From contig NZ_JANAVR010000001.1 of the NCBI RefSeq assembly GCF_025215055.1, positions 1 to 64,000 of the forward strand: a stretch of DNA of 64,000 nt, written 5' to 3'. Below the pieces are notes generated by a model. It made no database searches and was not told where the DNA came from. It was given only the letters and a program-made list of their open reading frames with translations. Within the stretch, counting starts at the first letter, position 1, and each line of letters begins with the position of its first letter. Position numbers and translations under genes: made by a program. Below, one piece after another: positions 39,215-48,592 of the stretch. The DNA is from Candidatus Cardinium sp. TP. Lineage in GTDB: Bacteria > Bacteroidota > Bacteroidia > Cytophagales > Amoebophilaceae.

Positions 39215-40516
39215 ATGCTTCTGATAGGTTTAGCGATACTTTTGCTTGCTTCTTTTTTGGGTGCTCGGTTACAAGGTCTAAGCCTTAGTATGCTGGGTGG
39301 GCTGGGTGTATGGTTGTTTATGGTGCTTTTAAAGGCCACACCAGCAGATCCTCCTTTTCAAATCATGCTTTGTATTGCTGCAGTAGTTGCTGCAGTAGGT
39401 ACTATAGAGGCTGCAGGGGGGTTGAGTTATTTGGTACAACTGGCTGAGCTATGTATTCGCAAACATCCACGTAGCATCATCTACATCAGTCCTATGGTGA
39501 CCTATGCGATTACCTTTTTGGGTGGTACCAATCACATCGCCTATTCTATTCTGCCTGTTATAGCAGAGGTATCTAAAGAAGTAGGCATTCGCCCAGAAAG
39601 GCCTTTATCGCTTTCTGTTATTGCCGCTTTGCACGGTGCACTGGCCAGTCCTATTTCTTCTATAATGGTTATTTTAAGCGGGTTTTTAAGGAATGCTGGC
39701 ATAGAGATGGTGACCATTTTTAAGATTGTCATTCCCTCAACACTGGGAGGATTATTAATCGCAACATTTGTAACCAGTCTATTGAATAAAAAGATGCCAG
39801 CGACTGCAACGGTTCCAGAAAAAGCCACAACAGACAAGGCCGTGACCCTGCTCCCCCGTGGGGCTAGGGTAGCGAAGCTTTCGATTATTTGTTTCTTACT
39901 GGGTAGTTTAGCTACGGTTTTAATAGATGCCATGCCATTTTTACGCCCTTCATGGGAGGTAAATGGCTTAAAGGCATGCTTACCATCTGCCTATATTATG
40001 CCACTGGTCATGTTATCTACTGCTGCATCTATTATGTTGTTATGCCGGATTGCACCTCAATCCATTACCCAGGGCAAAGCATTTACTGCTGGTCTACAAG
40101 GCATGTTTGCGATTCTAGGTATTGCTTGGCTAAGCAGTACATTCGTGCAGAGCAATCAACCGGTTTTACTACAGTTTATATCCACTTACCTTACTGAGCC
40201 TTGGCAATTTTCTATTATTTTGCTCTGCATGGCTTCCATTATGGGCAGTTCTGCGGCCACCATTAAAGCGGTATTTCCACTAGGTATTGCCTTAGGGATT
40301 CCGCCTAAAATATTACTGGCTTCTGCAGCAGCTGTTAATGGGGTTTTTATTATTCCGATTTATCCAACTATGTTGGCGGCTATACATTTAGATACCACAG
40401 GCACCACACGAATTGGCAAGTTCCTTTTTAACCATAGTTTTATGTTGCCAGGTTTGGTGTCAATCGCTGGCGCAATCAGCATCGGATTCTTACTGGTTTA
40501 TATGAACGGTTTATAG
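39215..40516 (+). CDS. anaerobic C4-dicarboxylate transporter, DcuA/DcuB family
   Basis: A 433-aa protein with about 11-12 membrane helices. Family features: FLGARLQGLSLSMLGGLGVWLF at the N-terminus, AAVVAAVGTIEAAGGL, FLGGTNHIAYSILPVIAEVSKEVGIRPERPLSLSVIAA, HGALASPISSIMVILSG, and a C-terminal AAAVNGVFIIPIYPTMLAAI. Dcu proteins exchange fumarate, malate, aspartate and succinate. For an intracellular symbiont, import of host dicarboxylates or aspartate is a reasonable role (inference). It is followed at 24 bp by a divergent paralog. Confidence 0.9.
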   Translation: MLLIGLAILLLASFLGARLQGLSLSMLGGLGVWLFMVLLKATPADPPFQIMLCIAAVVAAVGTIEAAGGLSYLVQLAELCIRKHPRSIIYISPMVTYAITFLGGTNHIAYSILPVIAEVSKEVGIRPERPLSLSVIAALHGALASPISSIMVILSGFLRNAGIEMVTIFKIVIPSTLGGLLIATFVTSLLNKKMPATATVPEKATTDKAVTLLPRGARVAKLSIICFLLGSLATVLIDAMPFLRPSWEVNGLKACLPSAYIMPLVMLSTAASIMLLCRIAPQSITQGKAFTAGLQGMFAILGIAWLSSTFVQSNQPVLLQFISTYLTEPWQFSIILLCMASIMGSSAATIKAVFPLGIALGIPPKILLASAAAVNGVFIIPIYPTMLAAIHLDTTGTTRIGKFLFNHSFMLPGLVSIAGAISIGFLLVYMNGL

Positions 40517-40540
40517 TCTAATTATACATTACATATCAAG

Positions 40541-41677
40541 ATGGTTACAATTGGATGGCCTATGCTGCTATTGCTGCTTATAATAGGTTTGCGCTTAGGT
40601 GGGGTGTCACTTGGTCTATTGAGCGGCCTGGGATTGGGGGTTTTAACCTTTTTCGTACAACCTGCCGCTCCGCCCAATGACTTAATGCTCCTACAGGCCA
40701 CCTGGTTGCTGCTCATGGCTACACTAGAGGCAACTGGTTTTTTTTACTTGCTGGAAACCAAACTCAGGAGTTCCCTAATGCAAACCTGCTCTGCTTATGG
40801 GTGGTTGATGGCGCTGTTCTGCTATGGGTTGGTCTTTCTAACAGGAGATAAAAAATGGGTGCATCGATGGGTATGCGATCCAGATAGACCGCCTAATGCC
40901 AAACTGCGGTTTGCTATGGGGATTGCTGCACATATGGCCTTACTGGCTAGTCCTTTATCTATTTCAGGTATCTTGCTCATCGTGACAGCAGGAAATAGTG
41001 GGCTAGCTATACTAGATCTGGTGGGGACAATCGTGGCCATCACGGCCAGCCTCACGGCAGTGAGTGGCCTGCTGGTTGGGTTTATACCGGATAGGTGGCA
41101 GTTAGCTCTATGGCCTAAGCCAGCTACTCAGGATAATGTTGAGGTTGTACCTGCATCAACAGGTAAAGTGCAACTTGCCTTTTTGCTTGTACTACTGGCT
41201 GAAGTGCTGTTTTTACTTATCAAACCTGAAGTCCATAGGGCAACCAGACTAAGTAGTACGGTTTTTCCCGTTAGGTTGCCTATATTTTTTGCTTTAGTCA
41301 TGCTTTCCATAGCAGCTGTAGCTATGTTGGGATGGAAGATCAAGCCTGCTCAGATTTTGCAAACCAATCGATTTAAATCAGGTATTCAGCAGTTTTTTAT
41401 ATTTTTAGGTTTAACTTGGTTGCTAGATAGCTTAATCAGCCATGACAAAACTGCACTCATGAGCTTATTATCTGGTGGTAACGGCTATTACGGTTTTTAC
41501 TTTATGGCACCACTATATCTGCTTTTAATAGATATGTCTATGGTCATTTGGCTGTTTATGGGCCTCTTGCTCGCACCGGATTGCACTACTTTAACCCTTG
41601 CCCTATGGCTGGTTGGCATACATAGCCTAGCGCCTATAAGGTGTTGGCTCAGCAAGATTGCACAAGTCAAAAAATAG
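40541..41677 (+). CDS. divergent Dcu-type transporter paralog
   Basis: A 378-aa membrane protein 24 bp after the first Dcu gene. It retains the outline (LRLGGVSLGLLSGLGLGVLTF; DPDRPPNAKLRFAMGIAAHMALLASPLSISGILLI) but has lost signature residues: FLTGDKKWVH replaces the FLGGTNHIA segment, and the C-terminal NGVFIIPIYPT motif is absent. It is about 55 residues shorter. The reading frame is intact. It may be a tandem duplicate with changed or lost transport, or a partner subunit. Confidence 0.75.
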   Translation: MVTIGWPMLLLLLIIGLRLGGVSLGLLSGLGLGVLTFFVQPAAPPNDLMLLQATWLLLMATLEATGFFYLLETKLRSSLMQTCSAYGWLMALFCYGLVFLTGDKKWVHRWVCDPDRPPNAKLRFAMGIAAHMALLASPLSISGILLIVTAGNSGLAILDLVGTIVAITASLTAVSGLLVGFIPDRWQLALWPKPATQDNVEVVPASTGKVQLAFLLVLLAEVLFLLIKPEVHRATRLSSTVFPVRLPIFFALVMLSIAAVAMLGWKIKPAQILQTNRFKSGIQQFFIFLGLTWLLDSLISHDKTALMSLLSGGNGYYGFYFMAPLYLLLIDMSMVIWLFMGLLLAPDCTTLTLALWLVGIHSLAPIRCWLSKIAQVKK

Positions 41678-41689
41678 AGGCATGGAGCG

Positions 41690-42697
41690 ATGATCCTTCT
41701 ACCTAGTGTAACCATTGTTGTATTAAACTACAATGGCCTAGCGCTACTAAAAGTCTATTTACCTACCCTATTGCTGCATAGTAAAGGCTATCCCATCATA
41801 GTTGTGGACAACGCTTCTACAGATGGATCTGTAGCCTATATACAGCACCATTTCCCAACAGTAACCTGTATCGTGCATAAGGGAAATTATGGGGTGGCCA
41901 AAGGGTATAACCTAGCCTTACAACAGATTCAAGCTACCTATTATCTACTGTTGAATAATGACCTTTTGGTTACTGCAGGCTGGTTAGAATCGTTATTGGA
42001 CCTTATGGAGGGGGATCCTTCTATTGCATGCTGCCAACCGAAAATACTTTCTCTTAAGCAACCAGATCAATTTGATTACGCGGGTGCAGCGGGTGGATAT
42101 ATAGATAGCTATGGCTATCCTTTTTGTCGAGGAAGAATTTTTAATCGCATAGAACAAGACCAAGGGCAATACAATGATACAAGAGCTGTTTTTTGGGCCA
42201 GTGGGGCTTGTTTATTGGTACGTGCCACTGTTTTTCATAGCCTAGGCGGCTTTGACGAGTTATTTTTTGCCCACTTTGAAGAGATTGACCTTTGTTGGCG
42301 TGCACAGCTTGCCGGTTGGAAGGTCTATTACTGCGGCAGCAGTAAGGTGTACCACTTAGGAGGAGCTACATTGTCCTATAGGAGCCCTAAGAAAACCCAC
42401 TTAAACTTTAGAAATAGATTATTGATGCTCTATAAGCATCACCGCAATGATCTGGTATTTATACTAACCAATCTAGGTCTAGATTTTCTAGCTATCTTTT
42501 GGATGGGTGCGCTGGGCAAGTTTGCACATAGTTGGGCGATTCTAAAAGCACAGGTAGACTTTTTTAGGCTTAAAAAAAAATGTGTAGCCAACCCTACTCC
42601 CTACTTGCCCAATCGTTATAAAGGAAGCATCTTGATGGATTACTTGCTTAAAAAGAAGCAATATTTTTCTGAACTTAGATCCGATCGGTTTAGATAA
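41690..42697 (+). CDS. family 2 glycosyltransferase
   Basis: A 335-aa GT-A fold enzyme. It begins VTIVVLNYNGLALLK and has IIVVDNASTDGSV (nucleotide binding), NYGVAKGYNLALQ and the metal-binding LLLNNDLLV. An acceptor-domain segment follows, FWASGACLLVRATVFHSLGGFDELFFAHFEEIDLCWRAQLAGWKV, as in rhamnosyltransferase-like enzymes. A membrane-associated helix lies near residues 255-280. Donor and acceptor are unknown. The start is 12 bp after the second Dcu gene, so it is probably cotranscribed; murC follows at 57 bp. Confidence 0.93.
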   Translation: MILLPSVTIVVLNYNGLALLKVYLPTLLLHSKGYPIIVVDNASTDGSVAYIQHHFPTVTCIVHKGNYGVAKGYNLALQQIQATYYLLLNNDLLVTAGWLESLLDLMEGDPSIACCQPKILSLKQPDQFDYAGAAGGYIDSYGYPFCRGRIFNRIEQDQGQYNDTRAVFWASGACLLVRATVFHSLGGFDELFFAHFEEIDLCWRAQLAGWKVYYCGSSKVYHLGGATLSYRSPKKTHLNFRNRLLMLYKHHRNDLVFILTNLGLDFLAIFWMGALGKFAHSWAILKAQVDFFRLKKKCVANPTPYLPNRYKGSILMDYLLKKKQYFSELRSDRFR

Positions 42698-42754
42698 GCT
42701 TTTTTAACGTACATTCATAACTTTCAACTTATTTCCAATTCTACGCCCAGAATT

Positions 42755-44173
42755 ATGTTGCCATTTAACGACTACAGTTTTATATACTTTATAGGTATTG
42801 GTGGTATAGGCATGAGTGCCTTGGCCCGGTTATGCGCCAGACAAGGCTACCAAGTGTTTGGCTATGACCGTACAGCCTCGCCTTTAGTAACACAATTAAG
42901 TAAAGAAGGTATGGTAATCAGTTGTAAGGATACAATGGAGGCGATTCCTGAAGTTATTTGCAACCACCCCAACCAAACCCTAGTGGTTTATACACCTGCT
43001 ATCCCTACCGATAACTTGATCTTAAATTATTTTAAACAGGCTGGTTACAAGATCCAATCACGTGCAGTAGTCTTAGGAGCTATTTCCAAACGACTGCCTA
43101 CCATAGCCGTGGCGGGTACACATGGCAAAACGACTACTTCCGCCATGATTGCCCATCTACTCTATCAGAGCAACCTCTCCATGGTAGCCTTTGTAGGCGG
43201 TATAATGCATCTATATGATGCCAATTTATTATATAACCATTTATTGGATGAGGTCAAGCTAATGGTAGCAGAAGCCGATGAATTCAATAGATCTTTTCTC
43301 CACCTTAGACCTACCTTTAGTATTGTGACGGCTGCAGATGCAGATCATCCAGAAACCTATACAACAACCGCCTCTATGGAGACTAGTTTTATAGAATTTG
43401 TTCAACAAAATCAAAAACATTTACTTATCCAATACAACGCTGCAAAGCAACTAGCAATAAGCAACTACTACCATAAACCTTTCCTAACCTATGGGCTACA
43501 TCAAGGAGATATTATAGCGGCTAATATAGGTATTGCTCCCAACCAAAGTAGTTTCGACTACCTAGGAAGCAATCAAACGATCTCGAACTTAGTCTTGCCT
43601 ATAGCTGGGCTGTATAACATTGAAAATGCATTAGCAGCCATTACGATCTGCCTGACACTTGGCATAACAGAAAACCAAATACGCACTGCTTTGGCCAACT
43701 TCCCAGGCATAAAAAGGCGATTTTCCTTGGTTTGCAACCATAAGCGTTACCTCTTTATAGATGATTATGCGCACCATCCTGCAGAGCTTAGCGCTTTACT
43801 AGGCTCGGTTAAAAAGCTCTATCCGAATAGCCATATAACAGCCATCTTTCAACCCCATCTTTTTTCACGTACCCAGGCTTTTTATAAAGCGTTTGCTACA
43901 AGTTTAAGTCTATCAGATCAGGTTTTTATATTACCGATCTATCCAGCCAGAGAAGCCCCGATACCAGGTGTTACGTCAGCGCTTATTTTTGATGCACTCA
44001 CCTGTTCCCAAAAAGACTTAGTAGCAATGGATGCTTTGCCGAATGCACTGGCTGCTTGTGCCAGGATTCAAACACATCAGGTCATCTTAACCATTGGTGC
44101 AGGCGATATAGGTGAGGCGGTTCCGGGTATAGCTGCGTGCTTACAACAGATTTTTAGTACCTGTTTAAGATAG
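42755..44173 (+). CDS. murC: UDP-N-acetylmuramate--L-alanine ligase MurC
   Basis: Adds L-Ala to UDP-MurNAc in peptidoglycan precursor synthesis. The 472-aa product has FIGIGGIGMSALA (12-24), the P-loop GTHGKTT (121-127), EADEFNRSFL, NIENALAAI, and the C-terminal domain with DDYAHHPAEL and FQPHLFSRTQAF. All Mur ligase motifs are intact. With ftsW at 50.2 kb it indicates that some peptidoglycan assembly is retained, even though the amidase gene at 7.3 kb is broken. Confidence 0.97.
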   Translation: MLPFNDYSFIYFIGIGGIGMSALARLCARQGYQVFGYDRTASPLVTQLSKEGMVISCKDTMEAIPEVICNHPNQTLVVYTPAIPTDNLILNYFKQAGYKIQSRAVVLGAISKRLPTIAVAGTHGKTTTSAMIAHLLYQSNLSMVAFVGGIMHLYDANLLYNHLLDEVKLMVAEADEFNRSFLHLRPTFSIVTAADADHPETYTTTASMETSFIEFVQQNQKHLLIQYNAAKQLAISNYYHKPFLTYGLHQGDIIAANIGIAPNQSSFDYLGSNQTISNLVLPIAGLYNIENALAAITICLTLGITENQIRTALANFPGIKRRFSLVCNHKRYLFIDDYAHHPAELSALLGSVKKLYPNSHITAIFQPHLFSRTQAFYKAFATSLSLSDQVFILPIYPAREAPIPGVTSALIFDALTCSQKDLVAMDALPNALAACARIQTHQVILTIGAGDIGEAVPGIAACLQQIFSTCLR

Positions 44174-44193
44174 TGGTAAAAAAGGCATTTTTA

Positions 44194-44555
44194 GTATCTA
44201 TTCACAAAATAGCGTCAACTTAAGTATTTTTTCATTGATTGTCAAGTAAAAGTATCTATCCTCTCCATTGGTTAATAATGAATTTTATCTCACTTTTTTC
44301 TTGATAAAAAAGTGGACAAAAAAATCAAGCCCTCGGTAAAAAGTGGCTGAAAGTGGCATCTTACAGATGGAAAACAGAAAGCGCCCAGGTAGTGGGCGCT
44401 TTCTGTTTTCCATCTGAAACAACCGTTCGTCATTACTTTTACTGTGTGCCAACTTTTTATTGGCGGAGATAAGCAGCGCCGTACGAATTAGCCATTTCTA
44501 TCTCTGTGTTTAGAATAGATATTCCTTAAGTTGACGACATTGACTGAACAAATAC
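44194..44555. repeat. Mosaic palindromic repeat, complete with 30+ bp inverted ends
   Basis: The left end (GTATCTATTCACAAAATAG then CGTCAACTTAAG) and the complement of the right end (GTATTTGTTCAGTCAATGTC then GTCAACTTAAGG) are imperfect inverted repeats. The interior holds a near-perfect hairpin around GGGCG (GGAAAACAGAAAGCGCCCAG and its complement, about 44370-44420) and the CTTTTTTCTTGATAAAAAAG palindrome. It lies just past murC and just past the 3' end of the convergent ankyrin gene. Confidence 0.8.
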
Positions 44556-44645
44556 AAATACAATCATACATTGATAGTAAGACTGGTCTTGCCACACATG
44601 CTACACACATTCCTTCACGCCATGGAGTTTTTCTATAGCTGCATT

Positions 44646-45586
44646 TCATCTTTCTATAATATGTGGGAAGGTGGATTTTGTATGGGCTTGAACAGTTTGA
44701 CCTTTTTTATCTTTTATGCATGGATTTGCGCCCTTTTCTAGTAAAAAGTCAACTATATCCTCAAGACCGTTTTGTGCTACTATCATTAAAGCTGTGAGCC
44801 CATCACTAGTTTGTGCATCCACCTTTGCCCCACGTTCTACTAGAAATCGTATGGCAGGTTTATTGCTAGCGAATGCTGCGTAAATCAATAACGTCGACCC
44901 TTGGTTATTTGCATCTATCTTTAAGCCTTGATCAAGCAAATATTGTACCCTTTCTTCCGAAAAACTACTATCCTTAGTATATGCTATGAATTGCTCATCT
45001 AAGACCATTGGATCCTTTATTGGTGGCACGCCATCATCTGGTTTTACAGTAGTAGTAGACGGTTTTGAGGTAGTAGTAGACGGCTTCTTGGAAGGCTTTT
45101 TAGACGGTTTCCTAGATGGCTTTTTTGTAGTAGTGGATGGGTTTTCTGTAGTTGTACGATTACCCCATTCTTCTTCGCCCTTTTCTAGCGCCTTAGTAAC
45201 AACTTCTTCCAGATGCGTTATATCAGTTCTGTTATTAAGCATACTACTGCTATACCCATCTGTTGAAGTAAAGGGACCAGGAGTAGTTACACCCGTACCA
45301 TTATTATGAATAATAGGCATATTGGGGCTATTTCCATCATAGTTACGCAATTTCAACAGATAAAACAGAGCAAAACAGGCACCCGTTAATGTAAGAAATG
45401 CCCCCCCACCTTCACCTGCTTAGCAGCTTTCGGATGTCTTGCCTCCGCTATTTTCATGTTACGCCAGCAAAAGGACCCACAACCTAGCTCTTGCCTGCTG
45501 GCATGGACAGAAGAAAACCATATATTAAAGCTGAATAGCCCAATGAATAGGCCTACGCTATAGTTATAGTAAGTATACTTTTTCAT
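44646..45586 (-). pseudogene. membrane-anchored ankyrin-repeat protein, frame broken at a G7 tract (possible phase variation)
   Basis: The upstream frame (45386-45586) encodes a signal peptide (NYSVGLFIGLFSFNIWFSSVHA) and stops at TAA 45386-45388. The downstream frame, open from about 45400, encodes a hydrophobic segment (AFLTLTGACFALFYLL), a Thr/Ser/Pro/Lys-rich stalk with KKPS and PSTTT repeats, and two clear ankyrin repeats (GSTLLIYAAFASNKPAIRFLVERGAKVDA; DGLTALMIVAQNGLEDIVDFLLEKGANPC). Between them lies a run of seven G on the coding strand (C7 at 45401-45407); one more G fuses both frames. The downstream frame has only TTG as an early start, supporting a single original gene. Confidence 0.75.
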
Positions 45587-46174
45587 AACATGGATGTTTA
45601 ATCATAGGGTACCATCATGCTTAAACAAAATGGCTGCAAATTATATTTCATCATATATACATATATACCATCTGCTTAACGCTAAATCAAGCAAAAAAAC
45701 CTTATTTAAGATGTAAGGCCAACCAGGCATCCTATTGCAAGCTGTAATAAAAATTAAATAAAATTCCAAATATTCATAGCCAAATGTACCACAGCTGGAG
45801 CCATAGCAAAACTACCCAAATGGCCATGCCCTAGCTACCTAGGGCATGGCCATAGGCCCAACCAACCATATATCAACGAAGTAAAGCAACAGGAGCATAA
45901 GGCATGAGATGCACAATGGGTGTGTAGCATGGATGACATACGGGTTACTAAGGGGAATCATTAGTTGAAAAAGTCCTTTGAAAAGACTATATTTGGCCCT
46001 TAGTACTAGGTCCGTTTCTCATATTAGGTTCCCCCACCTGGACCAAGGCGTAACCTAACATAGAACGGAATCACTAAAGTTATCATACCCGATTGTATCG
46101 CTGCAAGGTTTAGCTACCTCTGCCACACTTAGTGCTACTGCAATATGTAACCTTAAGCCAAACCATCTATAAAT
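45587..46174. other. Intergenic divergent region with perfect hairpin
   Basis: About 590 bp between the ankyrin locus and the carrier-like gene. It contains a perfect 15-bp inverted repeat (see 45820-45853) but no reading frame of note. I compared the remainder with tmRNA, RNase P and SRP RNA signatures and found no match. A non-coding RNA cannot be excluded. Confidence 0.4.
45820..45853. other. Perfect 15-bp inverted repeat with 4-base loop
   Basis: ATGGCCATGCCCTAG (45820-45834) is followed after CTAC by its exact complement CTAGGGCATGGCCAT (45839-45853). No T-run follows on either strand, so it is not a standard intrinsic terminator. It could be a protein-binding site or part of an RNA structure upstream of the carrier-like gene or the ankyrin locus. 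Confidence 0.7.
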
Positions 46175-46933
46175 ATGGAATATAACACACTCCTATACCG
46201 CTTTTTTTTTGATCCACTTGCACATGGTATCGCTTGTATGGTCGTAGCCTACTTAGTGGCACCTGCTCAGTTTGTAAAAGTAGTCTACCAAGAAACCGGT
46301 GAGCCTTATACCTCTATTGTGACCAGGTGCATACGTACTAAAAATTTTAAATTATTTTTTTCCGGCGCACATATTTATGCACTGCGACAGGTTATAGCGG
46401 CTTTGGCTTTTGGGGTTTCTCAGTGGCTTTTCCTCTGCTCTACTGACTATTATGCGATAACTAATTTTGCGCTACTGGTCATCTGGGAATGCTTCCTAGC
46501 CGGAATGGTAGAAACAGCCGTGACCATATATAGCGAAACAAAAGAAATTGCTGCTAATAAAGGGGCTTTAATGAAACGAAAAGAAAGGATGATGGATATT
46601 GTGACGCCGATCTTTTTAAGGAATATATTGAGTAGTTCGGCATGTATATTGGCTTATGAATTTACAAAGGATATAAGTGGGGTGTGGATCAATATGATGG
46701 TTAGTACGGTATTGGGTATCGCTGTATCTGCTTTAACGATGCCATTTGATCTGATCGCCACACAAAACTGTGGCTCAGAGGTGCCTATGACTTGGATAGG
46801 ACGACTTAAACATAACATTACAGTAGAAAAGAAGTTTCTTGCCATCTTTAATGGATTAACCATGCGCATCTTGCAAATTGTTCCCTACTCTGTTGCCCAT
46901 AGCCTAGTAATGCTTTTCTTGGGCAAAGCTTAA
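46175..46933 (+). CDS. mitochondrial-carrier-family-like membrane protein
   Basis: A 252-aa protein with about six membrane helices in three repeats. Carrier-type signatures recur at even spacing: P30-A-Q-F-V-K-V after the first helix, a variant VETAVTIYSETK at about 112, and P190-F-D-L-I-A-T-Q. P30 and P190 are exactly 160 residues (two repeats) apart. Matrix-helix segments also recur (FFSGAHIYALRQ at 61-72 and FNGLTMRILQIVPYSVAHSL at 225-244), like the G-x-x-x-R motifs of carriers. This family is eukaryotic, with rare bacterial examples. It directly precedes the ATP/ADP translocase gene. The assignment is by pattern only. Confidence 0.55.
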   Translation: MEYNTLLYRFFFDPLAHGIACMVVAYLVAPAQFVKVVYQETGEPYTSIVTRCIRTKNFKLFFSGAHIYALRQVIAALAFGVSQWLFLCSTDYYAITNFALLVIWECFLAGMVETAVTIYSETKEIAANKGALMKRKERMMDIVTPIFLRNILSSSACILAYEFTKDISGVWINMMVSTVLGIAVSALTMPFDLIATQNCGSEVPMTWIGRLKHNITVEKKFLAIFNGLTMRILQIVPYSVAHSLVMLFLGKA

Positions 46934-46991
46934 AGGGGAAAGATGTACCTACTCGGTTTGGACTGCGCTAAGTAACTTGAACTGTTCAAGA

Positions 46992-47020
46992 CATGGTGTC
47001 AATGTAAGAATGACACCATG
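46992..47020. other. 10-bp inverted repeat between the carrier-like gene and the ATP/ADP translocase gene
   Basis: CATGGTGTCA (46992-47001) pairs with TGACACCATG (47011-47020) across a 9-base loop. No T-run follows. It lies in the 126-bp gap upstream of the translocase gene and could modulate readthrough or act as an operator. Confidence 0.55.
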
Positions 47021-47059
47021 GACCAATTGTAACCCCTAAGGAATTTTTAGTCTTACTTT

Positions 47060-48592
47060 ATGAAACATGTAACAGCCCTACTAAAAAAATGGTATCCTAT
47101 GCAGTGGCCTATTAAGGGCAGCGCCCTGCAAAAATTTTTTTCTATGGCTATTTTGATGTTTCTTATCTTACTGAATCAAAATTTAATCCGTGGCATAAAA
47201 GATGGTCTAGTAGTCACCTTAATAGGGGCAGAAGTATTGAGCTTTATTAAGCTATTTGTTGAAATGCCTGCAGGAATTTTATTTGTAGTTATCTATACAG
47301 TCTTATGTAATAAGGTGACCACAGAAAAGATTTTTAGAGGCATTATCATCTTTTTCCTCTTTTTTTTCCTTTTATTTGGCTTTTTTTTATTCCCTTATCA
47401 GGAACTCCTGCACCCTGACCCTTGTAAGGTGGATGCCTATATTAGGCTTTACCCTTACCTGAAATGGTTTTTTATCATGTGGGGTAAATGGACCTTAATA
47501 CTCTTCTATATGTTAGGTGAACTTTGGCCTATGATTGTCTTTACCTTGCTGTATTGGCAATTAGCCAATAAAATAACCACAACAGAAGAAGCGGGCCGCT
47601 TTTACTTTTTTTTCAATTTGATTGGACAAGCCAATCTGCTTATCTCTGGCAGTATCATGGTCTACTTTTCGCGTGCTGATCACTTTTTATTGCCTTTCAT
47701 AGGTAAGTATAAAGTGGCAACAGCCCCAAAAATAGCCACACTCATGATTGTTATTGCCACGCTATGCCTCTGCATTCTACTTTTACACAAATATATCGAG
47801 CAATATATCATCTGCGGCCAAAGGGTACAAGGCAGACGCATCCCCAGACTACAACTAGGATTATATAAAAGTTTTAAAATGATTGCTAGGTCTACATACC
47901 TTTCATTAATTTGTATATTGATGATCGCTTACTCTATGGTTGTGCATTTAATAGAGGGGCTCTGGTTTTATGAAACCTCTCAGCTGTATCAACAAGATCC
48001 TACCCGTTTTATTACCTACCAAGGTAGGGTATTATTCTGGACGGGCATTTGCACATTGTCTTGTGCTTGTTTTGGCCATGTAGTAATTCGGAAACTAAAC
48101 TGGCTAGGGGCAGCACTGATCACACCTGTTACCACCCTTATAGTAGGTGGTGCTTTTTTCCTGCTGATTATTGCAGTGGATTACCACTTTGTATCAAAGG
48201 CGATCATGGGTATATCCACTTTAACGGCCATTGTAGCAATTGGCGGCCTGCAAAATGTATTGGCAAAGGGAACGAAGTATTGTTTTTTTGATGTCACTAA
48301 AGAGATGGCCTATATTCCTTTAGACCAAGAGATGAGCACAAAAGGAAAAGCAGCAGTGGATATATTAGGGGGAAAAATAGGGAAGTCTGCGGGGGCGCTT
48401 GTACAAGTCATCTGTTATACTATCTTTGCAGCTGCCGAGCCGAATCAACTGGCGCCATTTTTAATGGTTCTGTTTTTTTTAATTTGCCTAACTTGGATTG
48501 CAGCAGCCCGGGTGCTTGGAAAAAAATACCATCACCTAATAGGAAAGGCAGATTCCACAACTTGCGGGTCACGTGCAACCAACATGCAATAG
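47060..48592 (+). CDS. ATP/ADP translocase (NTT family)
   Basis: A 510-aa membrane protein with about 12 helices matching the Rickettsia/Chlamydia nucleotide transporters. Features: the N-terminal ALQKFFSMAILMFLILLNQNLIRGIKDGLVVTLIGAEVLSFIKLFVEMPAGI, FTLLYWQLANKITTTEEAGRFYFFFNLIGQANLL, and the C-terminal FFDVTKEMAYIPLDQEMSTKGKAAVDILGGKIGKSAGA. Such proteins import host ATP in exchange for ADP, or import nucleotides; isoform specificity cannot be read from sequence. The stop codon G is also the first base of the following repeat. Confidence 0.95.
   Translation: MKHVTALLKKWYPMQWPIKGSALQKFFSMAILMFLILLNQNLIRGIKDGLVVTLIGAEVLSFIKLFVEMPAGILFVVIYTVLCNKVTTEKIFRGIIIFFLFFFLLFGFFLFPYQELLHPDPCKVDAYIRLYPYLKWFFIMWGKWTLILFYMLGELWPMIVFTLLYWQLANKITTTEEAGRFYFFFNLIGQANLLISGSIMVYFSRADHFLLPFIGKYKVATAPKIATLMIVIATLCLCILLLHKYIEQYIICGQRVQGRRIPRLQLGLYKSFKMIARSTYLSLICILMIAYSMVVHLIEGLWFYETSQLYQQDPTRFITYQGRVLFWTGICTLSCACFGHVVIRKLNWLGAALITPVTTLIVGGAFFLLIIAVDYHFVSKAIMGISTLTAIVAIGGLQNVLAKGTKYCFFDVTKEMAYIPLDQEMSTKGKAAVDILGGKIGKSAGALVQVICYTIFAAAEPNQLAPFLMVLFFLICLTWIAAARVLGKKYHHLIGKADSTTCGSRATNMQ

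Noticed and set aside
45850-46170. Possible tmRNA, RNase P RNA or SRP RNA in the gene-free stretch
   Set aside because: I looked for the conserved cores of each on both strands and found no match.
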